Shown: positions 46,916 to 57,960 of the stretch, piece after piece | How positions within the stretch are numbered: position 1 is the stretch's first letter | Layout: the number at the start of each line of letters is the position of its first letter | NCBI GenBank assembly: GCA_036768485.1 | Contig: JAVLUZ010000150.1 | Coordinates: forward strand, 2,060,164 to 2,124,163 | Source of the DNA: Mermis nigrescens | Taxonomy: Eukaryota; Nematoda; Enoplea; Mermithida; Mermithidae | DNA length: 64,000 bases | Direction of reading: 5' to 3' | Position numbers and translations under genes: made by a program | The notes under the pieces: model-generated | What the model was told of the DNA's origin: nothing | What the model saw: the letters and a program-made list of their open reading frames with translations, nothing else | Database searches by the model: none

Positions 46916-47716
46916 GGCATAAGTGTAGTACCCAGGACCCGTACTTTCTACACTGCATTATAGGTATTCGCGTTTGGCTGCTACTAGTTTCTGTAAGTAA
47001 AGTTTGGCTGCTAATTGTATATGGCTCCTACGGTACCTGTGTCAAACAAACAACACAATAAAAAATAAAAGAGATGACCATAATAAATACACACAACTGC
47101 AGCAAAACATATATTTTCATCAGTCAGATCATTTTAATCAGTCGGATCGGAATTATCAATATTTTTGAGCTTCAAGATCGGTTAAAAGATAAGCGTAGCA
47201 TCATCAAATATTTCGGTGAAACGTACATTATTAATGAATCTGTTTTTTGTGCGGGGTGCAATAAAAATTATTCGCTTATCAAGGAAAAGTCAAAATTAAA
47301 TATTTTCATTTGGCGCTGTCCAGGCTGCAGATCCAAGCAGTCTTTGTTAGCTGACAGCTATTTTCTAGCTCACATTCGCGAAAAACAACCCAGTTGATTT
47401 CTATTTTTCATTTTGTCACTCATTCCGATTTGACTTGGCGCACACTAATTTGTTAGCTTGTATTTGCGAAAAACAACCCTGTTAATTTCCTATTTTTCAT
47501 TCGGGTGATTTCTTACTTATTTGTCACTTATGCAATGCAGTGTTGATAGTACGGGTCATGCAGTGTAGAAAGTACGGGTCATACTGTAGAAAGTACGGGT
47601 CACGGGTACTATATACTTATAGTGCAGTAAAGAATGTACGGGTGACGGGTACTATATATACTATATACCTATACTGCAGTGTAGAAAGTACGGGTCCCGG
47701 GTACTACACTTATGCC
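46916..47716 (+). mobile_element. Merlin element, 801 bp, with 42-bp inverted ends
   Basis: Left end GGCATAAGTGTAGTACCC (46916-46957) is inverted at 47675-47716 with one mismatch in 42. TSD AAAATTGG (46908-46915) / AAAATCGG (47717-47724), 7 of 8. Near the right end the TACGGGTCA motif is repeated several times. It holds the N-terminal zinc ribbon of a Merlin/ISXO2-like transposase but no catalytic part, so it is a deletion derivative. Confidence 0.9.
47074..47397 (+). pseudogene. Merlin (ISXO2-like) transposase, N-terminal zinc-ribbon fragment
   Basis: Encodes KRSIIKYFGETYIINESV, FCAGCNKNYSLIKEKS, IFIWRCPGCRSKQSLLADSY, then HIREKQPS and a stop. The C-x2-C ... C-x2-C pattern with IWRC before KQSL-DS-F is the N-terminal ribbon found in Merlin and ISXO2 transposases. 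The DDE catalytic domain is missing between 47400 and the right end. The true start is uncertain. Confidence 0.75.
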
Positions 47717-47924
47717 AAAATCGGTATGTAAGTAATGCATAATTCAGAGATTATACTTAAGTAAGTTATGCCTAATTTAGAGAAAATAATAATTCGTCAG
47801 ATCAAAATAAAACACATGATGTATTTTTGTGGTCTTCTATACATCGATGTATTAAAATACATACATACTTGTCTGTCCACCTGTTTTATGTGTAAATAAA
47901 CGCTAGTCTTGTATACATACATTA

Positions 47925-48650
47925 CTTGTTATTGATGTTTAGGCCGCACTAAATTCTGACAATTTTTGTAATGCAAAATTGCGTTTCAAAAAGGTGAAAT
48001 CTCAAAATTTTCCAGCGCTTGCGCCAAATTGATTTAATTTTATTACTTGTTATTGATGCTTAAGCCGCGCCAAATTTACACAATTTTTATAATGCAAAAT
48101 TGCATTTCACGAAGGTTAAATTTCAAAATTTTCCGGCGCTTCGCGCCGAATTTGGATAATTTTTGTGATGCAAAATTGCTTTTCAAAAAGGTGAAATATC
48201 AACATTTTCCAGTGCTTTGAGCCAAATTGATAATTTTATTACTTGTTATTGATGCTTAAGCCGCGCCAAATTTGGACAATTTTTGTAATGCAAAATTGCG
48301 TTTCACAAAGGTTAAATTTCAGAATTTTCCGGCGCTTCACGCCGAATTCGGGTAATTTTTGTGATACAAAATTGCGTTTCAAAAAGGTAAAATCTCAAAA
48401 TTTTCCGACGCTTCGCACCGAATTGATTTAATTTTATTACTTGTTATTGATGCTTAAGCCGCGTCAAATTTGGACAATTTTTGTAATGCAAAATTGCGTT
48501 TCAAAAAGGGTAGATTTCAAAATTTTCCGGCGCTTCACGCCGAATTCGGATAATTTTTGTGATGCAAAATTGCGTTTCAAAAAAATGGAATCTAAAAATT
48601 TTTTGGCGCTTTGCGCTGGATTGATTTAATTTTATTACTTGTTATTGATG
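47925..48650. repeat. Tandem array of ~198-bp units, each with two hairpin-bearing halves
   Basis: The phrase CTTGTTATTGATGCTTAAG recurs at about 48042, 48241, 48439 and 48637. Each unit contains two ~90-bp half-units with AATTTTTGTAATGCAAAATTGCG and a GGCGCTTCGCGCC-type hairpin. The first unit (from 47930) is partial. No coding potential. Confidence 0.88.
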
Positions 48651-49257
48651 CTTAGGGCTGCCATTTGTCCTTTTTTCAAGAGGACAGTCCTTTTATTTGC
48701 ATCAGCGTCCTTTTTAAAACCTGTCCTTTTTTTGTCCTTTTTTTCGCTACTTAGCCTGAAAAAATCTCTACACAATTACCGCTGTGTAGGGTGACTGGCC
48801 ATTCACAAAGGATTTTGTTTTAAATTAATGTTGTACCGTTATTATGAGCATTGCAGTTATATGATGGACGTTTTCTAGGCTAATGTATTTGTAGGCGTTT
48901 GATAACAAATTTTAGAAATTTGTTTCGAAAGCTCCGCTTGAAGATAGAACAAATCTATGCTGAAATATCTGTTTATGCTCTTCAAATTGTTTTCAAAGCT
49001 ATTTTATGAACGAAAAATGGCTTTCATAGTGCAAATAACGTAGATAAATGTCATTAATTGGTGTCCACCGGAGAAATTTGAGAAATTATGATCATGGACG
49101 GTCAAAAATCATCGCAAATTACATGTCCTTTCATTATCTTGCCAGATGTTTTCGGTCGATGGAAAGTGGGCGGCCGCTCCGCGCCCCTCAAATCTGCCCA
49201 TGTGCAGTGGTCATCTTTCATCAGCATCGTGAACCTTCCCCACATGCATTTCTGGCC
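48650..49257. other. Unclassified fragments, including a hAT-D right end
   Basis: 48654 starts AGGGCTGCCATTTGTCC, a possible hAT-type terminus with GTCCTTTTT repeats. 49020-49203 is a hAT-D right half ending AAATCTGCCCATG. No genes. Confidence 0.4.
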
Positions 49258-49690
49258 CAGCGGCAGATCCAGGAATTCCTGACAGGGGGGCAGATCCCAA
49301 GATTTTCTTAAGTGTCAAAAATTGTCCCCGAATTCGCTTATTATACTTACAATACCTACTGGTTCTTTGCTCTCTCCTGAAAAGCAGAGTCATTTCTGAT
49401 GCAAGACAACTGCTATATACATTTTTGAAGATTTTCTGTGAAAAAGTCAGAAGAATAATGCAGAAATCGACTCAAATTGCTCGAAAACAAGCGAGAAACC
49501 ATTGTAAGAGCTTCAAAATCTTTGTTCTCTGCAAAATCTAGTCTTCTAAAGTAAATTTAAGTTCTTTTAAGCATCAGAAGAGATGGCTCAAATCATCAAA
49601 AAATACAAATCAATTCTTCATTGCGCCCAAAGATTTTTGACAACAGGGGGAGGCAGCCGCCCCCTTTGCCCCCCTCTAAATCCGCCACTG
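49258..49690. mobile_element. hAT-D copy 4, 433 bp
   Basis: Ends CAGCGGCAGATCCAGGAATT and AAATCCGCCACTG. TSD TTCTGGCC (49250-49257) / GTCTGGCC (49691-49698), 7 of 8. Confidence 0.85.
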
Positions 49691-50411
49691 GTCTGGCCAC
49701 CACATAAAGTGTCATCCACAAAGTAAGAAAATTGAGAATAAATCATCCTCATCTCCTGTAAGCAAATGGAATCAAATTAGCAGAAGATAAAAATAATACT
49801 GATATGCAGAAATTCTAATGAAGTAAATAATGTACATAGTTGAAGCTGACGAAGATGTCTGCCTCTGAAGAATGTGCGAAGGTAGCCTGAACAAAGATGT
49901 TTCTTTCTACAAGCCTGCAAGCCTGAATGAAAAATAAAACTGATACAGATTTGCCTTTTCGCAAAAGCTGAAGGAAATTTATTTTTAGCTTGTTGGGAAG
50001 CTGTACAGCACTGTGAAATCAGCTAGTCTAGTTTGTATTTTTGCATAAGCTAGTTTGTGTTTTTGCCACACGGTTCTACGCGTTCGATTAAAAGACTTCT
50101 TTTTTTCTGCTGCTGCTAACACAAATTAATCTACACTGTCTTGCTTATTTTTTATCTCATGCATGAGGCAATTCTCTATTAAGACAAAATTATAAATTTC
50201 AACTCTATTTTCACAATGTGAAATAAGCATGCATTTTTTAACTGTTATTTAGATGACTACAAAAAAACATTTAAAGCGGGGTAAAAAACTAATCAAAATA
50301 TTATAGGTACAAATTTCAATGATTACTAGGCAACCTTTTTTGGAAAGTTGCCAACCAACCTAAAAATGGTTCGCCGGAACAGGCTGAAGGTCCGGCCATT
50401 GCCCAGGTATG
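49691..50411. other. Right subterminal region of H
   Basis: AT-rich and non-coding until GCCAACCAACCTAAAAATGG (about 50348) and GGAACAGGCTGAAGGTCC (about 50376), which mirror sequences inside the left end of H. Confidence 0.6.
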
Positions 50412-50744
50412 CTTGCAAAGTTGCAGGCAACTGTCGATTTGAGTGTTGGGTGGGACAATTAAACGGCTCAATCCAAGGACTTACACATTTGTCAGAAATA
50501 AATAATATGGGCTGAAATTATGGAAGCATAGCAATGAAGGAGAAAAAAGAAAAAAGGCGCGGAAAGCTATTCGAAATTTTAAAAAATTTAAAAAATTTTC
50601 ATTTTTTTGCATGTTTTTTGGTTTTACTCGATAATATATAGGAAAATCTAAGTTTTTGCTTCTAATATACTTAGGCTTAGGCTTAGTATATCTGTAAAGG
50701 TGTTTTAAGCTGCCTAGGTCGAAGTCGCTCCCGCTCAGGTCAAT

Positions 50745-50865
50745 GTATAGATGCTTAGGTTGATGTATAGATGCTTAGGTCAATGTATAGATGCTTAGGT
50801 CGATGTATAGATGCTTAAGTAGGTGTATAGATGCTTAGGTCGATGTATAGATGCTTATATTGACG
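50745..50865 (+). repeat. 20-bp minisatellite TATAGATGCTTAGGTCGATG in F2
   Basis: Six or so units. The same array is at 35975-36040/38255-38290 in F1 and at 51590-51680 in a further partial F-like copy. Confidence 0.85.
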
Positions 50866-51126
50866 TAAATTGGGTATCTACATGTGATTCTGCATTCAGC
50901 TGTTTGAATCTTCAAATACTTAGGTCGAGTAGGTGCTTGCGTAGGTCGAGAAGAGGCTAATTAACGAAACCCATAGCTGTTGTAATATTGATCATAGACG
51001 GATGAATATTCTTTTCCGTGCTTTCTTTCAACATGTTCTAAGTACTGAGCGAAAAAAATCCGCTCTTCTGAAGTTTATTTCGTAGTATCCTGAAAGTACC
51101 ATATTCTTAACTTACTCCATATTGTC

Positions 51127-51255
51127 CGGGCACACCTAGTTGTAACACACTAAGTGATCTGTATGTCCTTTTTTTCAGACACTGTTATATCATGTATTCA
51201 TATTTTACCAAATTTCGTGTATTTTTCTATACAATAAATATTTTATTGTCTTGTC
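51127..51255 (+). pseudogene. CR1-like LINE R1, third segment (3-prime end)
   Basis: GGCACACCTAGTTGTAACAC through CAATAAATATTTTATTGTC and the TTGTCT tail aligns with the R2 3-prime end (minus 36049-36180). This completes the LINE split by G and F2. Confidence 0.82.
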
Positions 51256-51479
51256 TCTCTCCTGTTTGATGCCATCAAGTTAAAGTGGCACTTATGCAGT
51301 TCAGTGCCCACCGAATTTTTTCTATCTTTTTTAACATTAGGGTATATAGCATTACAGCATTATGATATATCTATCATATGACATAATCCTTGATTTTCAT
51401 CAGGTTTTTTAAAATTTTTTTTTTAATTTTTTTCTTAATTTTTTTCAGGTTCATAATCAGCTTTTGCAATAGTTTACTT

Positions 51480-51690
51480 GATAGGAAAATGTAAGTTTTT
51501 GCTTCCAATATACTTAGGCTTAGGCTTAGTATATCTGAAAAGGTGTTTTAAGCCGCTTAGGTCGAGGTCGCTCCCACTTAGGTCAATGTTTAGATGCTTA
51601 GGTCGATGGATAGATGCTTAGGTCGATGTATAGATGCTTAGGTCGATGTATAGATGCTTAGATCGATGTATAGATGCTAAGTACCATTCT
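51480..51690 (+). repeat. Partial F-like copy
   Basis: 51480-51560 repeats F sequence near 50640-50700 (ATATACTTAGGCTTAGGC), followed by a TATAGATGCTTAGGTCGATG array. Ends not seen. Confidence 0.6.
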
Positions 51691-51719
51691 CTCATTACTT
51701 CGTTTTTATTTCTTACGAG

Positions 51720-51840
51720 AAGGTGGCTTAGCCGATTGGTAAGGTGTTGCGCTGTAGAGCGATAGGTCGGCAAAATCTGTCACCTGAAAGTTATTTTCTG
51801 TCTCGGGAAAAGTCGTGTGAGAACCCTGGTGTTAAAAAGA
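51720..51840 (+). repeat. tRNA-like sequence (SINE head or tRNA pseudogene)
   Basis: AGGTGGCTTAGCCGATTGG has a perfect box A (TRGCNNANNGG); GCGCTGTAGAGCG resembles an anticodon arm; GTCACCT (51780-51786) pairs 6 of 7 with AGGTGGC like an acceptor stem. A proper T-arm/box B is lacking, so it is not a functional tRNA. Confidence 0.4.
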
Positions 51841-52084
51841 TGGAAAAGATTCACCCCGTATATACCCTAATGTTAAAAAAGATAGAAAAAATTCGATGGG
51901 CACTAAACTGCATAAGTACCGTTAAAATAATGGCCAAAACTAAAATAAATCGGAGTGAAGCGCCGAATCTTTGTTTATTCTCAACAAATCGTCGCAAGAC
52001 AGCGTTACGCAACCGCATAGCTCTATTTCTGAAAATTCGAAATTTCGCCCATGGGAAGGGAATTCTTGCCCCCCCTTCTCTTTC

Positions 52085-52479
52085 CACTGGCGTAGCCAGT
52101 GGGGAGAAGGGGAATTCCCCCTGGGGAAAATTTTTACATTTTCAAAAAGTGAGCAATATGGTTGCGTGATGCTGTTTTGCGATGAAAAATCGAAAAATTA
52201 GGTGCTTCGCGCCGGTTTATTCTATTATTTGGCAGTTTCTACCATGTTATTGGTGGAAAATCACAAAATTAGCGCTTCGCGCGCATAAGAAGCATTTTTT
52301 CCGTCGAAAACATGAAAAAATTTTTGAGAAAATATAATTTTTCAATGGCTTAAATCGTGCAGGATGTGAAAAGCACAAAAAACAAGTTATTTAACGGCCC
52401 CGCGCGTTTTTACGCGTTTTTTAGACGAAAAATATTTTTTGGAATTCCCCCTCTGGCGAAAATCCTGGCTACGCCCATG
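52085..52479. mobile_element. hAT-E copy 3, 395 bp, nested in another hAT-E
   Basis: Ends CACTGGCGTAGCCAGTG and CCTGGCTACGCCCATG. TSD TCTCTTTC (52077-52084) / TCTGTTTC (52480-52487), 7 of 8. The host element resumes with CCCCTGGCTACGCCCCTG (52488-52504), a hAT-E right end, so one family member landed just inside the end of another. Confidence 0.82.
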
Positions 52480-52504
52480 TCTGTTTCCCCTGGCTACGCC
52501 CCTG

Positions 52505-53200
52505 CATCTCGCTTCGCCCCACTAGCTGAAGCGTTTAAAACGTTGTAATTACAGTAAATCGCAAAATTCTGATTAGCTATTAGCGCAGACTAGCGAACGC
52601 CAGCAGTCCCGTTCTCATGCACGAAATCTACATATATTTTTTATCGACGTTTAGGATATCTAAAAATTTTTTTCGAAATCCTCACCCTGTGAAATATCCT
52701 GGCTACGCCTATGCTATAAGTTACATATATTAACTGGCGAATTTCGAACCATGTCGAACATTGGACATATATCAGCTGTTCCATTCTTAAGGGGCTATTT
52801 TTCGCTTCGCTTTAAATTCTTCTTATTGGTGTTTAGTGTGCTTTGCTTAACATTTGACGCATCTGACAATCTGCTGCAACATTCTTACCCGTAAATTATT
52901 CTGCTACAGTAATAAACCGTGAAGCAAAATGGGCATTTGGAACGGAACAGACTATATGTTAGCACGTAGCTGAACAATTTTGCATAAAATGATCATTCTG
53001 TTCTAAACTCGTCATTGTCGATATATAGGTATTATCAGGGATGGAAATACATAGGTATGAAAATTTTGTTTTGTTTTTAATGTTTCATTTTGTTTCGATG
53101 GGCTTACATATGGATTTTTAAAATTTTAAATAAACTTCGAATGTTCAACGTATAAGCAGACGTGAAGTGCAAAAACGCATTTCCATGCTCATTAGGGGAT
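52505..53200. other. No gene; a further hAT-E-type right end
   Basis: ATCCTGGCTACGCCTATG near 52696-52714 is another right terminus; its left end is not located. The remainder is unassigned. Confidence 0.45.
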
Positions 53201-53266
53201 CCTATCTTGATTTTTGACTGATGTTCATGAAAAAAAATTGAAAATTTGAATTCAGAGGGAGGGGTA

Positions 53267-53457
53267 CAGGCGTTCGGATTTTGGGGGGCGCGGGGCGCCC
53301 CCCCCTTTGGCCCAAAATAATGCGCAAAATTGAGGATTTTTGAGCGATTTTTAGCGATTTTCGGCTTAAAACGGCTAATTTTTCTGCCCAAGTCAGGGTT
53401 CCGCCCCACCCCTTTGGGGTACCGCCCCCCTTGAGGAAAATCCTTGATTCGCCACTG
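53267..53457 (-). mobile_element. hAT-D-type MITE, 191 bp
   Basis: Ends CAGGCGTTCGGATTTTGGGG and CCTTGATTCGCCACTG. Perfect TSD GAGGGGTA (53259-53266 and 53458-53465). Inserted in a diverged mA-like sequence (53200-53545). Confidence 0.85.
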
Positions 53458-53545
53458 GAGGGGTATTTTGGTTTTGGGGGGGGCATATTCGGCATTCTTT
53501 TGAGATTGCATTGCATATCCCTCTAACCCGCCCCCCTACGCCCAC

Positions 53546-54540
53546 CTTTGGTTACGTCCCAAAAAAACATGTGCTCAATTCTTATCTTGTTTACAAAGAC
53601 TGTGCAACAATCGACTCATTTCTTATTTTGTTTACAAAGACTGTGCAACAGCCTAATTTTCAATCACATACATATGCAACTTCGTGCATGGATTCAAGAA
53701 TTTTCACGGACTGGAAGCTGAGGGTTACGATAACTATTTATCGGATCAATTCTGTAATCGCAATCTCGCCATCTTATTGTCCGTGACAATTTAAAAACTT
53801 CTGATCGAACTCGTGTGAAACAGACTATAACATCTGGATGACGTATGGATGCATTCGACACAATCATGAATTAATTCTATAACTTTTTTGCGAAGCTTTC
53901 GCTTCATTTTTTTAGCGAAGTAAGTCAGCATTTTTCACGTGATGATGCTATACCAATTAAATCAGAATTAACAAAGAGGAGAAAATGTAATGCTCTTAAG
54001 TAGAATGTGTGATTTTCTAATACAATAATTTCACATTAATCTTAAGAATTGAAATTTTAACAGTCGTTAATATATACAACCTGTCAAATTGAAGATTGTG
54101 ACCTTAGCTTTTAAACCAGACACTTATCCTCCTTCAATACTTTCAGGAAAAAAACCAGCTGTTTCTGCGATAGCTGTGAATAAAGTAGCTTCAGCACATA
54201 CATTATCACAAATAAGCTCAAAACCACTAGCAAGCAACCTACTGGATCTCGTGTAAATTGCTGCTGCAATTGGTTTCTTGTTCTGAAGCGAAAACTAGCT
54301 AGCAGAAGGTAAGAATAACAACAAAAAAGCGCGTCTACTCAGCAAGTTTTTAGGCGGCTGCAGCGATTAATAACTTAGCCTTTCTAACTAATCGCCAGAC
54401 TTAGTTGTGAATACAGTAAGCCTTAGTAAGAAGTGAAAACGTACTGTGTAACCGCGCATTAGTCGTACTAGCTAATCCGTTTTTTAAACAGCACTTCTAC
54501 ATACATATATCCTGTTTCACGAAATGTAACCTCTTTCACG
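53546..54540. other. Unassigned sequence
   Basis: A short direct duplication (TTGTTTACAAAGACTGTGCAACA occurs twice, near 53588 and 53629) is the only structure seen. No gene recognised. Confidence 0.4.
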
Positions 54541-55760
54541 AAAGCGATGGAACGAAAAGGACGAACATACTTGGGATTGTGGATTATTAAACCCTTCTGT
54601 TACCGGGTTCACGCACCCTAGACTTACCAAGGTCTAGATTGAAAATCTAGTCATTGGGGAGCTAACAAAAATGAATAAAAATACATATTTCTGGTAGCCA
54701 AGAGCATGAGAATTTCAAAAATCTCATTAAGTTTGCACAAAACTGAAAACCAATTGAAAAAACGTATTTGAACATTCAAAAATGTGTAAGAAATACGATC
54801 GTGTAACACGCGTAACACATGTTATAAAATCATGAAATCAAGCTTTTCTAATAAAATATAGGTCAATACGCTTTCTTTTGCTCAATAAAACATGTGTTGC
54901 AGTAAAAAAAAGGGTACTGAGAAGCTTGCCACCTAAGAATTTATGGCCTTACAGTAAACTGCAAAAAACAGACAACTTCGGTAAAAGTAGGGTTAAGGAT
55001 GTAAAAGGAGGGAACTTCGTAAAAGCTACCTATGTAATGCCTGAAGTCGCAAAATCTGTTAAAAATCAGACTTTATCTAAGCAATGCAAACAAAATTAAA
55101 GTATTTTCTGCGGCCTACAGGTTCAAATAAAGTATTAAACCGAAAAACGATTTTAAATGTAGTCAGCTATGTATATAGTAGTTATGGGAAAGTAGATAAA
55201 GTAAACTAGAAGCGACAGTTTGAACCAACTGAATGAAATAGAAAATATCGGTGCATTGAAGACTATCAAAGAAATTGTTGGTTTAGGAGTAGGGAACGCA
55301 TAAGCTTAAGTAAAAGACACTACTATCTTGGTACACTTGTTTACCCGCAACGATTATGTGCATTATTGACGCCACGTTTGCTTGTTATTATGCTCATGAT
55401 AACAAAATAACACAACTTAAAATACCATTGTACTTAATTTTAGTCAATCACGACACTAAGCAATTCCGCGTTACAGTGCAACTTGCAAGCAATTTACAAA
55501 AAGTATACATTCTAGATTATGTTGATACACTCTTATGTAAAGCATTCGAAATTATTTAAAGAAGGTTATGCCTTTTCAGAGGATGCAGAATAAGCTTCGA
55601 TTTTTCCCGTTCTCAGAAAAAGTCAGCTTTTAAACAGACTTTGCGACTTTAGACGTATGCATCAGTAACTTTTTCCTAGTCCGCTCCTTTTACATCCTTA
55701 ATAATCCACAATCCGAGCGTATCTGTCCTTTTTGTTCAATCGGAGGATTTTTCTTCGCTA
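54541..55760. repeat. Repeat J, copy 2
   Basis: Arm 54545-54590 plus 54993-55010 (GGATTATTAA / GGATGTAAAAGGAGG) is inverted at 55680-55755. The interior 55340-55570 (GCAACTTGCAAGCAATTTAC) matches 10608-10840 of copy 1. The arm is interrupted by a piggyBac-type MITE. Confidence 0.65.
54591..54992. mobile_element. piggyBac-type MITE, 402 bp
   Basis: TSD TTAA on both sides (54587-54590 and 54993-54996). Ends ACCCTTCTGTTACCG and CGGTAAAAGTAGGG are inverted at about 11 of 14. The paralogous arm at 11545-11575 reads straight through CCTTAATAATCC, which is an empty site. A TTAA duplication with CCC ends is the piggyBac signature. Confidence 0.82.
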
Positions 55761-55959
55761 GTACTTCACTTTTGATTTGCATGATTTGAGTAAATCAGCC
55801 AGTAAACACATACAGTAACATGTTAAAATAATGACAGCAGCCCAGGAACGCGAAAAACAATATTGTTCTGAACATTATCATTATCTTTGTTAAACAAGAC
55901 AACCTTACCCTTACCTTATTTAAACGGATCAAAGGTTTTCAGCATGAACTTTTTGCAAT

Positions 55960-57960
55960 TTTTGGGTGTAAAGAACACTTACGCTCAGATCCGTAATCCT
56001 GACGTCGCATGCAACATTCTAGAAAAAAATTAAGCTTCTGCAAAGCTCTGAAACTTAATTTAAGTTTTAGTGTAAACTTTACATAGTTACTGGTTTTAAA
56101 GGATAAATACAGTGTGATTCGTAATCCCGACCTTACGATACATATTTGGAAAAATACACGTTATGCAACGCTTTCGGAGTAAAATACATTTGTAGTGTAA
56201 ACTGCACATCAACAATAAATGATTAGTGCAAACTTTACACATCTACTGGGTGTCGAGATAAGTAACAGTCAGATTCTTAATTTTGACGTTACGTAAAACA
56301 TTTTTAAAAAAATTTAGCTCTCGAACGGCTCTAGAACCAATGTTATTTTGCAGTGTTAATTTTACACAACTACAGACTGTAAAGAGGATTCCTATCGGAT
56401 TCATAATTCTGATATTACTCTGATATTACGATCCATGAAAAATTTGATTCTCCACAATGGCCTGATGAATTATAAATATTAGATGTAAATCACTTTACAC
56501 CACTGCTATGTGTAAACAAAGACGCCCAACTAGCGTATCACATTCGATTTCTGGTACATTTTTAGGTTTGAGCACATGTCCAGACTACTCATAATCGGAG
56601 AAGTTGGCAGTAAAAACAACACAGAAGCGCCCTTTATGCACCCAATTTTTGACTTTGTATATGTAAATGATCGCAATTTGATGTGACGTGTACCCCTTGG
56701 AACGTACTTTTTTAATTTTATTCGACTTGTCGTAGCTCCTAAACGGATAAATTGGCGAACAAAATAATGACAGCCATAAACAAGTCGAAAACTCGACTAA
56801 AATTTACTTTTCCTCCTCAGTATTCTTTACACACTTTAGATTACGACTTTAGAAATAAGTCTTCTTGAAAAAATGAAAAAAATGCATTTAGAGCCTACTT
56901 AATTGCCTACATTTTAAAAAACCAAGGCAAACAGAATGCAATACAGTGTAAGAAAACTTGTATGATCGACCGTAATTTTAAAAATCTACATATTATCACG
57001 TTACAGTAAACCTTTACACGCTCTTTACACACCCGGTATTGATTTTTACAAAAAACCGATATTAAAATAATTCCAAATATATAAGTTTATCATGGAAAAA
57101 CATTGTTTTAAATACATCATAAATATGCGCTAACGCTTAACTGCGGGTAATGCGAACAAGTATTTTAGTTTTAAATATGCATACAGGATGGGTCGCGGAA
57201 ATAATGACATTACACACTTAGAAAGGCGTCGCTTCTATGATACAATTGTTAACGAAAGAACTTTCATATTTTATGATAGTAGAAATTACTAAAATTCGTA
57301 CGTTATGACACTAACATTACTATGAAACTAAATAATGTAAATTGCATGTAAACACGGTATTATAATGATTCAGACGATAACATATGTAAAAAGTTGTGTA
57401 AGGCGAACAAAATAAAACCATTTAGCAATCGATTATGCATATGCAACATGAGGTTACATGGAACATTTTGAAAATATTAAGCTTGTGCAAAGCTCTGAGA
57501 CTAAATTTAATTTACAGTGTAAACTTCACATAACCACTATACGTAAAGAAAATATACATTTAGATTTGTAATCCGGACCTTACGGAATGTATTTTGAAAA
57601 AATTTACGTTTTTCAATGCTCAGGAAGTAAAATAAATTTGTTGTGTAAACTGCACATTAGCAGTAAATGAATAAAACAAACTTTACACAAGTTTTGGTTG
57701 TGGAGAAAACAAACAGACAGATTCGTAATTTTGACCTTACTTAGTACATTTTGAAAAAAGTTAAGCTTCGGCAAGTCTTTAGGATTGAAGTTAATTTGCA
57801 GTGTCAACTTCACACAACCACAGAGCGTAAAGACGATTTTAGTCGGATTCGTAATTCTGATATCATGATCAATATTCACGCAAATATTAAGTCTCCACAA
57901 TAGCCTGAGAGCAAATAATTATTAGATGTAAGCCACTTACACCACTGTTGAGACTGAGAA
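55960..57960. repeat. Degenerate ~130-145 bp tandem array
   Basis: Units with TTTACAC followed by CTACTGGG and TCGTAATTCTGA recur near 56080, 56225, 56360, 56490, 57520, 57670, 57805 and 57935. It is homologous to 11600-13020. A spacer at 56530-57450 lacks clear units. Confidence 0.7.

Larger units (their letters stand above)
38845..50411. mobile_element. Giant hAT-like element H, 11.6 kb, with transposase gene, passenger gene and minisatellites
   Basis: Seen: left end CACACCTGGGCAATACCC, right end GCCATTGCCCAGGTATG (inverted), and perfect TSD CTTGCAAA (38837-38844 and 50412-50419). The flanks join into a sequence that exists uninterrupted at 35670-35690 in F1 (TGGCAAAGTTGCACGCAACTG), which acts as an empty-site control. 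Subterminal GGAACAGGCTGAAGG occurs near both ends, in inverted relation. Inside are a 21-bp minisatellite, a broken hAT transposase gene (40260-42878), a glycoprotein-like gene (44226-45730), a second minisatellite, a Merlin element and MITEs. The ends match those of the mA MITEs. Parts may be later insertions rather than original cargo. Confidence 0.85.
38704..51118. mobile_element. Element F2, second F copy, carrying giant element H
   Basis: Left end GGGTTAAACTTAAGAATATGG-like (inverted at CCATATTCTTAACTTACTCC, ending 51118). TSD GTATTGTC (38696-38703) / ATATTGTC (51119-51126), 7 of 8. Its own sequence is 38704-38844 plus 50420-51118, colinear with F1 apart from R2, and includes the TATAGATGCTTAGGTCGATG array at 50745-50865. 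The host LINE sequence resumes at 51127. Confidence 0.85.

Noticed and set aside
51720..51790. A functional tRNA gene
   Set aside because: Box A and an acceptor-like stem are present, but there is no T-arm, and the anticodon arm does not fold with a 7-nt loop.
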